From CAZAKO01 sp964546145 (GTDB lineage: Bacteria > Fidelibacterota > UBA2242), in assembly GCA_964546145.1 (NCBI GenBank), contig CAZJIU010000011.1, forward strand, positions 1-43,318: a stretch of 43,318 nt of DNA, in the 5' to 3' direction. Under the pieces are notes generated by a model, which did no database searches, was not told the origin of the DNA, and saw only the letters and a program-made list of their open reading frames with translations. Below, piece by piece: positions 16,877-25,515 of the stretch. Both the position numbers and the translations under genes were made by a program. The stretch's first letter is position 1. Each line of letters starts with the position of its first letter.

Positions 16877-18160
16877 ATGATGCGAAAGCAAATTCTCCTA
16901 AGCCTTTTACTCCTAACATTTGGCCTTACGCAAGCGGTTGAAATTCCGGATGGTTTGAAATATAAGCAGATCAGGAAGCAGCTGCCTCTAGACAGCCGGC
17001 CTGTTTTCAAACAAGCTGAAAGCTATTTAAAAAATGGACAGTATTTTCGCGCTAGTGAATTATATGGAAATTTGATTAAGAAGAAGGCAAACTTCTATGC
17101 CTATTGGGCCTCGGCTTGGTCAGCCTGGCAAATGAAGAATGTTGCCGATGCGCGGGATTCGTATTTCAAGGCTTATCAGATGAATGATTCGCTGGGGCTT
17201 TTTCTACGAAATTATGCTGATTTTGTCCTTTCCATTGAACCTGACTGGAAAATTATTGGTCGGATTGCCGAGGCATATTATCGAGTTCAACCGAATGATG
17301 AAACGCCGATTTTTATTATTGATAATATTCGGAATGAGGAGGATCGTCGGGCGGCCTTAACACTTTTAGGAAGTCTTGATACCGAGTTTCCACAAGCCGC
17401 TAATATTAAAGTCTATTATGCTTCCCTGCTGAATGATGACGGCGATTCCGAAAAGGCGGTGAGTCTGGCGCAGTCAGCTATACCCCTTGCAACTGATCCC
17501 TATCACTTGATGATATTGGAGCGAATTTTAGCCAATAATGGCTTTTTTCTCGATGCCGCCAAGGTGTGTGAGAAATTGAATAAAAGTGCGAAACGTTCCG
17601 AGTTTGCTTACGAAGCCTGGGGTCATCTGGAATTCAAACAGGGACATTATGAAAACGCCGTAGTGCATTATGAGAAAGCTTTGCGGTACAACTACAATCC
17701 GGCCAGTTTATTACACTTGGCACGATTATACCATTTTTATCTAAACGACTGTAAGAAAGCTCGCTATTATTGTAAAGCGGCTCTGCAAATAGACCGGTCA
17801 CTGGTGGATGCCTATTTTATTATGGCTGAAACATATAGGGTAACCGGCGATCTGGATCAGGCACTCCGCTTTTCTGCTAAACAGCTCGAATTACTCAGCG
17901 ATCATCCGTATCCCTATTATTATCACGGTAAGCTTTTATACGAAAAGAAGGAGTACCAGGAAGCATTACCTTTTTTTGAGAAGGCAGTTGAATTGAGTCC
18001 GAACGTGCAGCGCTACCGGCTGGTGCTGGCGAAATGCTATGCCGGTGCTGGCATGCGGGAAAAAGCTGCTCAAACTTATCAGAATTTTCTCAATGAATCT
18101 CTTATGGACCTATGGCAAGAAGAATCTACACTACGCGAAGAACCACCTGCACCCCGGTAA
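16877..18160 (+). CDS. secreted tetratricopeptide repeat protein
   Basis: About 427 residues. From the ATG pair at 16877/16880 the product starts with a clear signal peptide (MRKQILLSLLLLTFGLTQA). The frame is open further upstream to a TTG at 16805, but that would bury the signal peptide. Several TPR units are visible, for example EAWGHLEFKQGHYENAVVHY, DAYFIMAETYRVTGDLDQAL and YYYHGKLLYEKKEYQEALPF, covering roughly the last 250 residues. It is probably a periplasmic or outer-membrane scaffold with an unknown partner. No ribosome-binding site is evident. Its 3' end overlaps the next gene by 49 bases. Confidence 0.8.
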   Translation: MMRKQILLSLLLLTFGLTQAVEIPDGLKYKQIRKQLPLDSRPVFKQAESYLKNGQYFRASELYGNLIKKKANFYAYWASAWSAWQMKNVADARDSYFKAYQMNDSLGLFLRNYADFVLSIEPDWKIIGRIAEAYYRVQPNDETPIFIIDNIRNEEDRRAALTLLGSLDTEFPQAANIKVYYASLLNDDGDSEKAVSLAQSAIPLATDPYHLMILERILANNGFFLDAAKVCEKLNKSAKRSEFAYEAWGHLEFKQGHYENAVVHYEKALRYNYNPASLLHLARLYHFYLNDCKKARYYCKAALQIDRSLVDAYFIMAETYRVTGDLDQALRFSAKQLELLSDHPYPYYYHGKLLYEKKEYQEALPFFEKAVELSPNVQRYRLVLAKCYAGAGMREKAAQTYQNFLNESLMDLWQEESTLREEPPAPR

Positions 18161-19734
18161 TTAATTCGCTGTTACTTATAGCAGTGATAGGTTTTTATTT
18201 CTGTCGCTGTTCTCCGGGTGTGCCGCAGCAGCGCTTGCCCGAGCCAATTATAGAAACTTACCCTGAATTGGTGGAGATGTACTGGAAAGCCTGGCAGCTC
18301 GTGAGTCTGATGCAAAGGTCAGGCACGCAGGCTAACGGTTTTCCCAAAGAGTACCTGAATATCAGCAAGGAAGATGTCATTGATCAGTGGTCTACCTTGA
18401 GTATGGCTCTTTTTGGCGTCTATGGCTATAATGTTTACCCGGTTATGCAAACCCTTGATCTTTTTTACCAGAAGCAGCGGGCAGATGGATTCATCTCTCG
18501 AGTTTATATTGAAAATTCAGGTGAACCACTGCACTTACCTACCCAACGGGATCCGATGGTGAATCCGCCCTTATTTTCCTGGGTCGAATTGAAATATTTT
18601 AAGTTCAGCGCTGATACTTTGCGGCTTAAAGCCATTTTCCCTAAACTGGAGCAATATTTTAGTTGGCTGGATTCCTACTGTCGCGGAAAAAATGAAGCTG
18701 AGGATCTGTATTATACAACGGCGATTGGTTCCGGGATGATGAACTTACCCCGTGGTGATATAGAATTAGGTGCCTGGATCGATATTTCATCCCAGATGGC
18801 CCTGTTTGCCCGGGATTTGTCGGCAATCTCGGATTTATTGGGTAATGGCTTCAAGGCAGAATATTATCAGCGCCGCTTTTCAGAAATTGCCCGGACTATC
18901 CAGGAAAAGCTCTGGCATGCGAATACGGCATTCTATTATGATATGGGTCGTGAGGGGAAGCAGTTCAGAGTGAAGACAATTAGTGGATTCTGGCCACTAT
19001 TAGCCGGAATCCCAGATCGAAAAGCGGCCCAGCAATTGATCAGTCACTTGAAAGATTCCAGTGAATTCAAAAGCTTCCATCTATTCCCCAGTGTGGCCCA
19101 GGATGAAGCCGATTTTAATCCGCGCGGATTTTATTGGCGGGGTGGAGTATGGGGGATAACTAATTATATGATTGTAAATGCTCTAAAATTGTATGGCGAG
19201 CACTCTTTTGCGGATTTGGTAGCTTGGAATCATGTTGATAATATGAGTCGGATATACTTAGGATCACAGTCGGATTTAGCGAATGTTGGCTCGAGATCTG
19301 ATGATTATAGAGTTGGTACTATCTGGGAATTGTATGCTCCGACTGAACTTGAACCGGGCACGTGCTGGGACGCCAGCACCTACGGCGCGTCCGATTATAT
19401 TGCCTATTCCGGTCATGGACCAATAGCCATGTTGATCGAGAATATTTTAGGCTTTCGGGTGGATGCGCCCGATGATCAGTTGACCTGGAATGTTCGGCGG
19501 ATGGATTGTCACGGAATTCGGCGTTTGAGATTCGGCGATAATTTGCTCTCAATCTGGTCTGATCCCCGGACCGAGAAGCAGCCCCTATTAACCGTCCATG
19601 GAGAATCCAATTCAGGAGTAAAAATTAATTTTATTTTGAATAGTGATACTCTTTCGGTTCCTTTTAATGCCGGGCCGATTGAACTAACCTTTATTCCCGA
19701 CAATTATCTTATTCGTAAAAGATTTAAATCTTAG
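18112..19734 (+). CDS. GH63/trehalase-like (MGH1-type) glycoside hydrolase, putative lipoprotein
   Basis: A 540-residue protein with a membrane-targeting N-terminus (hydrophobic residues 17-31 followed by CRC, Cys31 or Cys33 being a possible lipid site) and a helical (alpha/alpha)6-barrel of the trehalase/GH63 type. Supporting stretches are GDIELGAWIDISSQMALFA, TISGFWPLLAGIPDRKAA, FYWRGGVWGITNYMI and GTIWELYAPT, which resemble those of mannosylglycerate-hydrolase-like and other GH63 enzymes. It probably cleaves an alpha-glucoside or mannoside at the cell surface. The catalytic pair cannot be assigned by eye; Asp in WID and Glu in WELY are candidates. Its start lies inside the TPR gene, and it meets the transglycosylase gene tail to tail with a 4-base overlap. 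Confidence 0.7.
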   Translation: MARRIYTTRRTTCTPVINSLLLIAVIGFYFCRCSPGVPQQRLPEPIIETYPELVEMYWKAWQLVSLMQRSGTQANGFPKEYLNISKEDVIDQWSTLSMALFGVYGYNVYPVMQTLDLFYQKQRADGFISRVYIENSGEPLHLPTQRDPMVNPPLFSWVELKYFKFSADTLRLKAIFPKLEQYFSWLDSYCRGKNEAEDLYYTTAIGSGMMNLPRGDIELGAWIDISSQMALFARDLSAISDLLGNGFKAEYYQRRFSEIARTIQEKLWHANTAFYYDMGREGKQFRVKTISGFWPLLAGIPDRKAAQQLISHLKDSSEFKSFHLFPSVAQDEADFNPRGFYWRGGVWGITNYMIVNALKLYGEHSFADLVAWNHVDNMSRIYLGSQSDLANVGSRSDDYRVGTIWELYAPTELEPGTCWDASTYGASDYIAYSGHGPIAMLIENILGFRVDAPDDQLTWNVRRMDCHGIRRLRFGDNLLSIWSDPRTEKQPLLTVHGESNSGVKINFILNSDTLSVPFNAGPIELTFIPDNYLIRKRFKS

Positions 19735-20657
19735 AAAACCATTTCGTTTTTTATTGAATTGGCAGTTGCGATGACATTATTCGCGTAAGCCTGGCTGTAG
19801 TTATAGCGCAAGAGCGCCTTATATTGGCTGTCTATTTCTTTTCCCCACCCTTTTGCGCGGAGATAATTGGCAATGCTCATGATTGCATCGTGATAATTAT
19901 ATAAGTCCACTTTGCCATCCTTATCGCCATCAATACCATAACGGAGAAGGCTGGAAGGCATGAATTGCGGGTAACCAAATGCACCGGCCCGGGAACCGGG
20001 AATTTCAAGGATTTCAAGCTGGTCTTGCTGCCAGAGTTTAATCAAACTAACAAACTCCGCCCTAGCCATCTCCGCTTTCCGGATCGCCCGCTCTTGATAA
20101 TCAGTAATAAGTTTCTGCCGGGAATTGTGATCAAGATAATAAAAGTTGGTGTTGATATAGTTTTTAATTATTTCTAAGGATGGTGGCTGATCAGCCATTG
20201 CCAGTGAACTGAGAATGTTGAAGACGGAGTGTTTTCCTACAATTTTTCCGAACCGGGTTTCGATTAGCAAAATGGCGGTAATTGTTTCCTTTTCGACTTT
20301 ATAAAGCTTTTCTGCCTGTTTCAAATCCTTCTTATAAGTTTGCAGAAAATCCTCAATCTCGTAGTACTTATCCGCACTTTGAAAAGAGATGCTGGAGTAA
20401 TTGTTCATTGATGGTGGTTGTAACCAATTGATGGCGATATCATCGTAGAATTCGACCCGCGGATCGAGAAAAAGATCCTGAACCTCTGCTAGTGGAATTT
20501 TGGCGTCCTCAAGATAGGAGAAGAGGTAATCATAATGTTTCAGGGTGGTACTTAGATAAAATGATTCATCGGCCCGGGCTGAATCATTTCTGAATCCCGG
20601 AGTGTGGATTACGGTCAGGATTAATCCGATTAGCACTAACTTTTTATAAACGTTCAT
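19731..20657 (-). CDS. MltB-like lytic murein transglycosylase
   Basis: Cleaves peptidoglycan glycan strands to 1,6-anhydromuropeptides in the periplasm. An N-terminal signal peptide (MNVYKKLVLIGLILTVIHT) is followed by a transglycosylase domain with ILLIETRFGK, where the Glu (residue 133 from this start) is the expected catalytic acid, and GAFGYPQFMPSSLLRYGID with DGKVDLYNYHDAIMSIANYL, diagnostic of the SLT-2/MltB family. ATG at 20657 is preferred to GTG at 20675 because of spacing to AAGAG. It is a monocistronic minus-strand gene, divergent from the amidohydrolase. Confidence 0.88.
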   Translation of the reverse strand: MNVYKKLVLIGLILTVIHTPGFRNDSARADESFYLSTTLKHYDYLFSYLEDAKIPLAEVQDLFLDPRVEFYDDIAINWLQPPSMNNYSSISFQSADKYYEIEDFLQTYKKDLKQAEKLYKVEKETITAILLIETRFGKIVGKHSVFNILSSLAMADQPPSLEIIKNYINTNFYYLDHNSRQKLITDYQERAIRKAEMARAEFVSLIKLWQQDQLEILEIPGSRAGAFGYPQFMPSSLLRYGIDGDKDGKVDLYNYHDAIMSIANYLRAKGWGKEIDSQYKALLRYNYSQAYANNVIATANSIKNEMVF

Positions 20658-20840
20658 TTGAGTTGCTCTTTTCACTTCCTCTTGAATCTGATAAGAATCA
20701 GGTTGATTTAGATTAATTAGTCAAGAATCATGGTTAATAGTCAAAAACCCACAATTTTATTAAAATTAATTTTTAAATGCAATAGCAAATTGGCTTGTTT
20801 TTATAGGGTTACATTTATATTTTTTATCCGGAAAGGGAAA

Positions 20841-22115
20841 ATGACTGCGATGAATAATGAGCCAAATGAGTTAGCCTCACAGCACCAAAAGTCAGCTGCT
20901 GATGATTTAATTGCCTACCGAGCCCGCTGGATATGTCCGATTTCTTCGGTTCCAATTGAAAACGGGATCATCATTATCAAAGGTGATAAAATCCTCGAGG
21001 TATTCCGTTATGAAGATTGGGAAAATAGTTTACCGGCAAATGTTATTGATTTGGGCGATAGCATTATTTTTCCGGGTTTTATCAATGTCCATACTCATCT
21101 TGAACAGCCGAAGGCGGCTGAAGCTCCCGATACAGTTTTTAAGTATTTGGCGATATGTGATCACAATCACAAAAATTTAACCAAAGAGCAGCGAACTACT
21201 ATCATTCAACAAAATATTGCCGAATGTCAGCAATATGGTACTCTGGCATTGGCAGATTTTTCCAGCGATGGGGCCTCAGGCAAACTCCTTGATGATAGCT
21301 ATTTATTTGCCCGGATATTCCTGGAATTGACTGGTTTTAAAACTTATGATGCTACGCGAATTTTCAAACAGAGCCAGGAAATCATCGCTCAATTCCCCAT
21401 ACAGAAAAAGGTAACCCTTCATTTGGCACCTTCTGCGCCGTGGAGAGTATCCGGGCAGTTGATGAAAGAGATTTGCGTTAATGAGCGCCATATAGCTATT
21501 CACATGGCAATGATTCCTGCGGAACAGAATTTCATGCTAAATGGTAAAGGCCCCTTGCGGCAATATTTGCTGGCTAACGAGGATTTTGATTATACCTGGG
21601 AGATTCCGCGAATGACGCCGGTTCAATACTTTTTTAATAATCATTATTTTGCCCGTCATAATCTGCTGATCCATATGATTTGTGTTACTGAAACGGATCT
21701 TGATTTAGTAAAAGGGAGTTCGGTAAAAGTAAATATCTGCCTTTGTCCGCGCAGTAGTGATACTTTAAACCTGGGTGCCACCCCGGTGAAAAAAATTATA
21801 GAAAGAGGAATCAACCTTTGCATGGGAACGGAAAGCTCGACTCTGGTTGATGATTTAGATATGCGCAAGGAGATCATCTGCTGTATTGATAAGTTCGGCG
21901 TATCACCCGAATTTGCATTTAAATTCGCGACTCTAAACGGTGCCTACGCCATTGGTTTTCATAAAGAGGTTGGGAGTCTGGAACCGGGTAAAACCAGTCA
22001 ATGCCTGAAAATTGCCTGTGACCCTTCAATTTTGGATGACCCTTATACCGCGATTCTGGATCTGAGCCGACCGGTTCAATGGTTGGATGAATCATTGGCA
22101 AATCCATCACAATAG
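20841..22115 (+). CDS. atypical amidohydrolase of the Atz/Trz/MtaD (aminohydrolase) group
   Basis: Metal-dependent TIM-barrel hydrolase, about 425 residues, related to S-adenosylhomocysteine/methylthioadenosine and aminofutalosine deaminases. It has the N-terminal metal pair in NVHTHLEQPK, an AIHM His, a third His in LLIHMICVTETDLDLV and the CLCPRSSDTLNLG loop. Two expected signatures differ: the usual PHAPY is PSAPW, and the metal-ligand Asp of GTDS is Glu in MGTESSTLVDDLDM. The substrate is therefore uncertain. ATG at 20841 with AAAGGG before it is chosen over a frame opening at 20730, which would add an unlikely hydrophobic, basic 37-residue leader. It seems to be a single-gene unit. Confidence 0.8.
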   Translation: MTAMNNEPNELASQHQKSAADDLIAYRARWICPISSVPIENGIIIIKGDKILEVFRYEDWENSLPANVIDLGDSIIFPGFINVHTHLEQPKAAEAPDTVFKYLAICDHNHKNLTKEQRTTIIQQNIAECQQYGTLALADFSSDGASGKLLDDSYLFARIFLELTGFKTYDATRIFKQSQEIIAQFPIQKKVTLHLAPSAPWRVSGQLMKEICVNERHIAIHMAMIPAEQNFMLNGKGPLRQYLLANEDFDYTWEIPRMTPVQYFFNNHYFARHNLLIHMICVTETDLDLVKGSSVKVNICLCPRSSDTLNLGATPVKKIIERGINLCMGTESSTLVDDLDMRKEIICCIDKFGVSPEFAFKFATLNGAYAIGFHKEVGSLEPGKTSQCLKIACDPSILDDPYTAILDLSRPVQWLDESLANPSQ

Positions 22116-22172
22116 ATGACCGATCGCCAGATTGAAAATGAACTGTTGATAAATTTTTTTTAAAAATACATA

Positions 22173-22201
22173 TTGATAATCACAAAAATAATGCTTATTA
22201 A
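22173..22201 (+). promoter_or_regulatory. candidate sigma-70 promoter for the baeRF gene
   Basis: TTGATA (22173-22178) and TATTAA (22196-22201) are 17 bases apart, with five and four consensus matches. It lies in the 252-base gap before the baeRF-like gene. Consensus match only. Confidence 0.35.
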
Positions 22202-22367
22202 TTAATTGTGGTAAATTGGGAAATAATTACCGCAGTCGGTATAAAGCCACAGAGAAAGATAGACGGTTTTAGCTGTACGTAGCCAGTAGCCGAAGAGTAA
22301 TCTTTATGATTAAAAGAGATGGTAAATAGAAAATTGGAATCATAATTTATTAAGCAAAGGGGGAAGT

Positions 22368-23507
22368 ATGATTACCAATCAAGTTGTCAGGGAACTCATC
22401 CAATTTTCTGGGCAGGATTATCCAGTTACCAGTGCCTACTTTTCAGTACAGGGCAAAGCCGGGATTCGCAAAGCTCATTTGGTTGCATTAAAGCAGCTGA
22501 TTCGCTATAAGAAAAATACGACTTATTTTAAGCAGCTGTCAGCGACGGAGCAAATCTCGGTTCTGGCAGATTTTGAGAAAATCCTGCGCTGGTTTAGTGT
22601 GGAATTAGATACTGCCGTTTATCCGGGATCAATCTGTTTTTCCTCCATTGGAGCCGGCTTCTGGAAGGTAATCAATCTAAAAATTCCCCTGACTAATGAA
22701 TTGGTAATTCAGCCAAAGCCCTATATTTATCAATTATCGAAATTGTTTAGTTCCTACCGGCGCTATGGAGTGGTCCTGGTGGATAAAGCCAAAGCCCGGA
22801 TTTTTGAACAGTCCCTGGGTAATTTTCATGAGTTATTACACGTTGTTGATAATTCTCCCGAGAATGTCAAAGTGGGAGGATTCAAAGGGCGTCAGGAGCG
22901 CAAGGTTGAGCGCAGTATTCATCAAGGTGTACTGAATCATTATAAGGAAATTGCCCAAAAAATCTTTGATTTGAATAAATTGCGTGATTTTCCCTGGATT
23001 ATCTTGGGTGGGCGAAAGGAAGCGACGAGTGAATTTAGGAAACATCTGCATGATTACGTCAACGGTAAAATCAGAAGTGTATTTGAAATTGAGCCTGCTG
23101 CTCCCTTGAATGAAGTTTTTGAGAAAGTTGCTGAAGTCAGTAAGAAAGCCCGCCAGGAATATGAGCACAATTTGATTGAAGCCTACCACATTCAGAAGGA
23201 AAAGGGGCAAGCCCTGGAGGGCATCGAGGCGGTGTTGCCCAAGCTCCGGGACAATTGGATTCAGACTCTAATTATTGATGAGAATTTCCGGCGTAAAGGA
23301 GTGTTCTGTCGGAAATGTTCCTATATCGAGCTGACACCTTCGGTAGAATGCCCGGAACATGGCGGACCCCTCGAACGGACCCAGAATATTATCGAGCATA
23401 TCCTGCATATTGCGCTGAAACATGGGATCAACATTCAATATGTGAGTCAGCCTATGAAACGTTATGGTGAGATTGCAGCAATCTTGAGGTATCCTTTGGC
23501 AGCTTGA
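22368..23507 (+). CDS. bacterial archaeo-eukaryotic release factor-like protein (baeRF10-like)
   Basis: A 379-residue soluble protein resembling the baeRF families, bacterial relatives of eRF1/Pelota domains 2 and 3. An N-terminal domain (about residues 1-120) precedes YGVVLVDKAKARIFEQSLG (about 126-144), a typical baeRF beta-strand entry. Then GGFKGRQERKVERSIHQG stands in the position of the eRF1-type catalytic loop, though it lacks a clear GGQ, and an eRF1 domain 3/L7Ae-like part follows. In it C314, C317, C328 and H331 (FCRKC and ECPEHGG) look like a zinc ribbon. Members are proposed to act on stalled ribosomes or peptidyl-tRNA. A strong AAAGGGGG ribosome-binding site precedes the ATG. It stands alone. 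Confidence 0.7.
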   Translation: MITNQVVRELIQFSGQDYPVTSAYFSVQGKAGIRKAHLVALKQLIRYKKNTTYFKQLSATEQISVLADFEKILRWFSVELDTAVYPGSICFSSIGAGFWKVINLKIPLTNELVIQPKPYIYQLSKLFSSYRRYGVVLVDKAKARIFEQSLGNFHELLHVVDNSPENVKVGGFKGRQERKVERSIHQGVLNHYKEIAQKIFDLNKLRDFPWIILGGRKEATSEFRKHLHDYVNGKIRSVFEIEPAAPLNEVFEKVAEVSKKARQEYEHNLIEAYHIQKEKGQALEGIEAVLPKLRDNWIQTLIIDENFRRKGVFCRKCSYIELTPSVECPEHGGPLERTQNIIEHILHIALKHGINIQYVSQPMKRYGEIAAILRYPLAA

Positions 23508-23635
23508 GAGCGAAATAGGATAGATTGGTACTGGAAATGCAGAAAATCTTAACCAATTGGGAGACTAAAAAGCACAATACTTCAATTAATGATTTAAGTC
23601 ATCTGTCTAAGTTGCCTATTTTCATTATTTTTTCC

Positions 23636-23665
23636 TTGACATTATCCTGAGAGGGGGACTATATT
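23636..23665 (+). promoter_or_regulatory. strong sigma-70-like promoter of the motor operon
   Basis: A perfect TTGACA (23636-23641) and TATATT (23660-23665) are 18 bases apart in the gap before the lipoprotein gene. Transcription would begin about 60 bases before the ATG at 23735, which has GAAGGTG at 23721-23727 as its ribosome-binding site. It is the best promoter match in the window, and the eight genes that follow are co-directional up to the terminator at 31551. Confidence 0.65.
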
Positions 23666-23734
23666 TTTTCGGAATGCAACGCCATAGTGTCAAAATTCAT
23701 TTTTTAGGCACTTTATACCCGAAGGTGTGGGATT

Positions 23735-24712
23735 ATGAAAGTCAAAAATTTTTTTACGATTTTCCTTCTTTTTCCTCTCTTGCTAAGCTCTTTAAGCTGT
23801 AGCCTTTTCCGTGCCAAACCGAAGGAGGCTGGAGAAACAGCAGCAGCTGTCTCTCCGACGGATAAAGCTCAAAAATCAGCTACGGCGGCTGGCGAAACAA
23901 AATCGGCCGTTAGCCCGGGTAGTACGCAAACTCAAACTGTCGCAGCTGCACCGACCAAAGCCAGCAGCACTGACCAGGCCTATGTGGTCAATGAGCTAAC
24001 CTTTGAGGTCAAAAAACTTAGCGCTGAGTTAAAGCATCTCCAGGCCCAGATGCAAGATTTGCAAGCCAACAGTCAGATGTGGATGAATCCTCTGGCAATG
24101 TATGACAAGGAGATTATCACCGACAATGGCAGTTCAATTTATGGTAAGATTATCTACCAGGATGACAAAATCGTCAAAGTTGAAACCCTGATCGGTTACT
24201 TGGTCATCGAAAAGGCCAATATTGTCCGGGTGGTAACCAATGTGCCAGAGGAACCTGCTCAGAAATATCTGCCGGAAGAGTTAGCCAGTGATTTTAAAAC
24301 CGGCACGCAACAACCGGCGGTTCCACCGGCGCCCTATGTCTCGAAGGGCACCGGACCGGCTCAAATTCCCGAAAGTACTGCTAAAACCGCGAATTGTGTG
24401 TTAGTAGGTAACATCAAAGAACAAAAAGATCGTTCCGGGAATACGGTATTTTCGGGTGAGGTTAAAAATATTGGCGCGCGACGGGCTGATTTCGTCAAGG
24501 TCAATTTTATTTTCCGCAAGAATTGGAGTGGGGATACCAAAACCAGCACCGCCTTTGTCGAGGGCTCCTATTTTACTTTTGAGGATTCCGGAATAACGAC
24601 CAATAATTCGCTGTTACCGGGTGCCAGCGGCAAGTTTGAATTGATGATTCCCAAGTCCTTTGGAACGTTTATTGGCTATTCCTATACCATCGAATGGGAG
24701 CAATATCAATAA
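23735..24712 (+). CDS. lipoprotein with FxLYD-like C-terminal domain, motor operon gene 1
   Basis: 325 residues. The signal peptide ends in LLSSLSC (Cys22), a good lipobox. An Ala/Thr/Lys-rich low-complexity linker (about 28-75) leads to a coiled coil (about 83-115, with LSAELKHLQAQMQDLQA). Next comes a short beta segment (SIYGKIIYQDDKIVKVETLIGYLVI). The C-terminal domain (about 220-325) begins CVLVGNIKEQKDRSGNTVF and continues GEVKNIGARRADFVKVNFIF, typical of FxLYD-type beta-sandwiches. It is the first gene of the MotAB/FliFG-like operon and overlaps the next gene by one base (TAATG). It is probably anchored in the outer membrane. Role unknown. Confidence 0.75.
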   Translation: MKVKNFFTIFLLFPLLLSSLSCSLFRAKPKEAGETAAAVSPTDKAQKSATAAGETKSAVSPGSTQTQTVAAAPTKASSTDQAYVVNELTFEVKKLSAELKHLQAQMQDLQANSQMWMNPLAMYDKEIITDNGSSIYGKIIYQDDKIVKVETLIGYLVIEKANIVRVVTNVPEEPAQKYLPEELASDFKTGTQQPAVPPAPYVSKGTGPAQIPESTAKTANCVLVGNIKEQKDRSGNTVFSGEVKNIGARRADFVKVNFIFRKNWSGDTKTSTAFVEGSYFTFEDSGITTNNSLLPGASGKFELMIPKSFGTFIGYSYTIEWEQYQ

Positions 24713-25506
24713 TGGCACACCGATCAGTGCTTTTTATCCTGTGTTTTTTGGTGATGATAACGTTGGCAATTGCGCAAGTAGATACCACGGATAATGAGCT
24801 AACCAGTAAAAAAACTCAATTAGACGAAAAGAACGTTGACCTGCTGGAATTACAATCGGATCTTAGTATTCAGGAAAGAGAGTTCCGCGATATACGAGCT
24901 GAAATTGAGAAATTGAAACAGTACAATAAGAACCTTGAAGATTCGCTAAAAATCAAACAGGCTCAGATTGACTCATTGAATGATCAACAAAATCAGGTCG
25001 AGAATTTTAAATTAATTGCTACTACTCTTGAAGAAGATAAAGAATTGACTGAAGAGATTTTAAAATCAATTCAGCAATCTGAGGAGCAATCGAGCGCGAC
25101 CGTGCCGACAAAAATTGAAGTAGACGATACCGAATTTCGAGCTCGTTACAATGAAGCTTTGAACCTCTATTTCGACCGGGATTACCAGCAGAGTATCCAA
25201 AAATTCAGTGAGCTTTTAGCTCTCAGCAAGACTCATCCCCTGGCGGATAATTGTCAATACTGGATCGGAGAATGTAATTACTCAAAAGAGAAGTATCTGG
25301 CGGCTATTGCTGATTTTCAGCGAGTCGAAGGTTTAGGGGATGGTAATAAATCTGATGCGGCTCTATTCAAGATCGGCATGAGTTATCTTAAAATGGGCAA
25401 TCAAGCCGAAGCAATCGTGGCTTTTAAAAAACTGGAAAAACAGTTTCCTAAAAGCGATTTGCTCGGGAAAGCCCAGCAATATTTAACCAATCAAGAGAAA
25501 TTTTAA
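24712..25506 (+). CDS. periplasmic coiled-coil/TPR protein, CpoB/YbgF-like, motor operon gene 2
   Basis: 264 residues from the ATG at 24712 that overlaps the preceding stop; the frame opens at 24694 but that start is less likely. A signal peptide (VLFILCFLVMITLAIAQ) precedes a long coiled coil (about 30-125), and TPR repeats follow (about 140-260: YNEALNLYFDRDYQQSIQKF, NCQYWIGECNYSKEKYLAAI, ALFKIGMSYLKMGNQAEAIV). This layout is that of CpoB/YbgF, the Tol-Pal accessory protein that trimerises by its coiled coil. No tolQRAB or pal gene is adjacent, but MotA/MotB, relatives of TolQ/TolR, lie in the same operon. Confidence 0.8.
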   Translation: MAHRSVLFILCFLVMITLAIAQVDTTDNELTSKKTQLDEKNVDLLELQSDLSIQEREFRDIRAEIEKLKQYNKNLEDSLKIKQAQIDSLNDQQNQVENFKLIATTLEEDKELTEEILKSIQQSEEQSSATVPTKIEVDDTEFRARYNEALNLYFDRDYQQSIQKFSELLALSKTHPLADNCQYWIGECNYSKEKYLAAIADFQRVEGLGDGNKSDAALFKIGMSYLKMGNQAEAIVAFKKLEKQFPKSDLLGKAQQYLTNQEKF

Positions 25507-25515
25507 TTTGATCAA

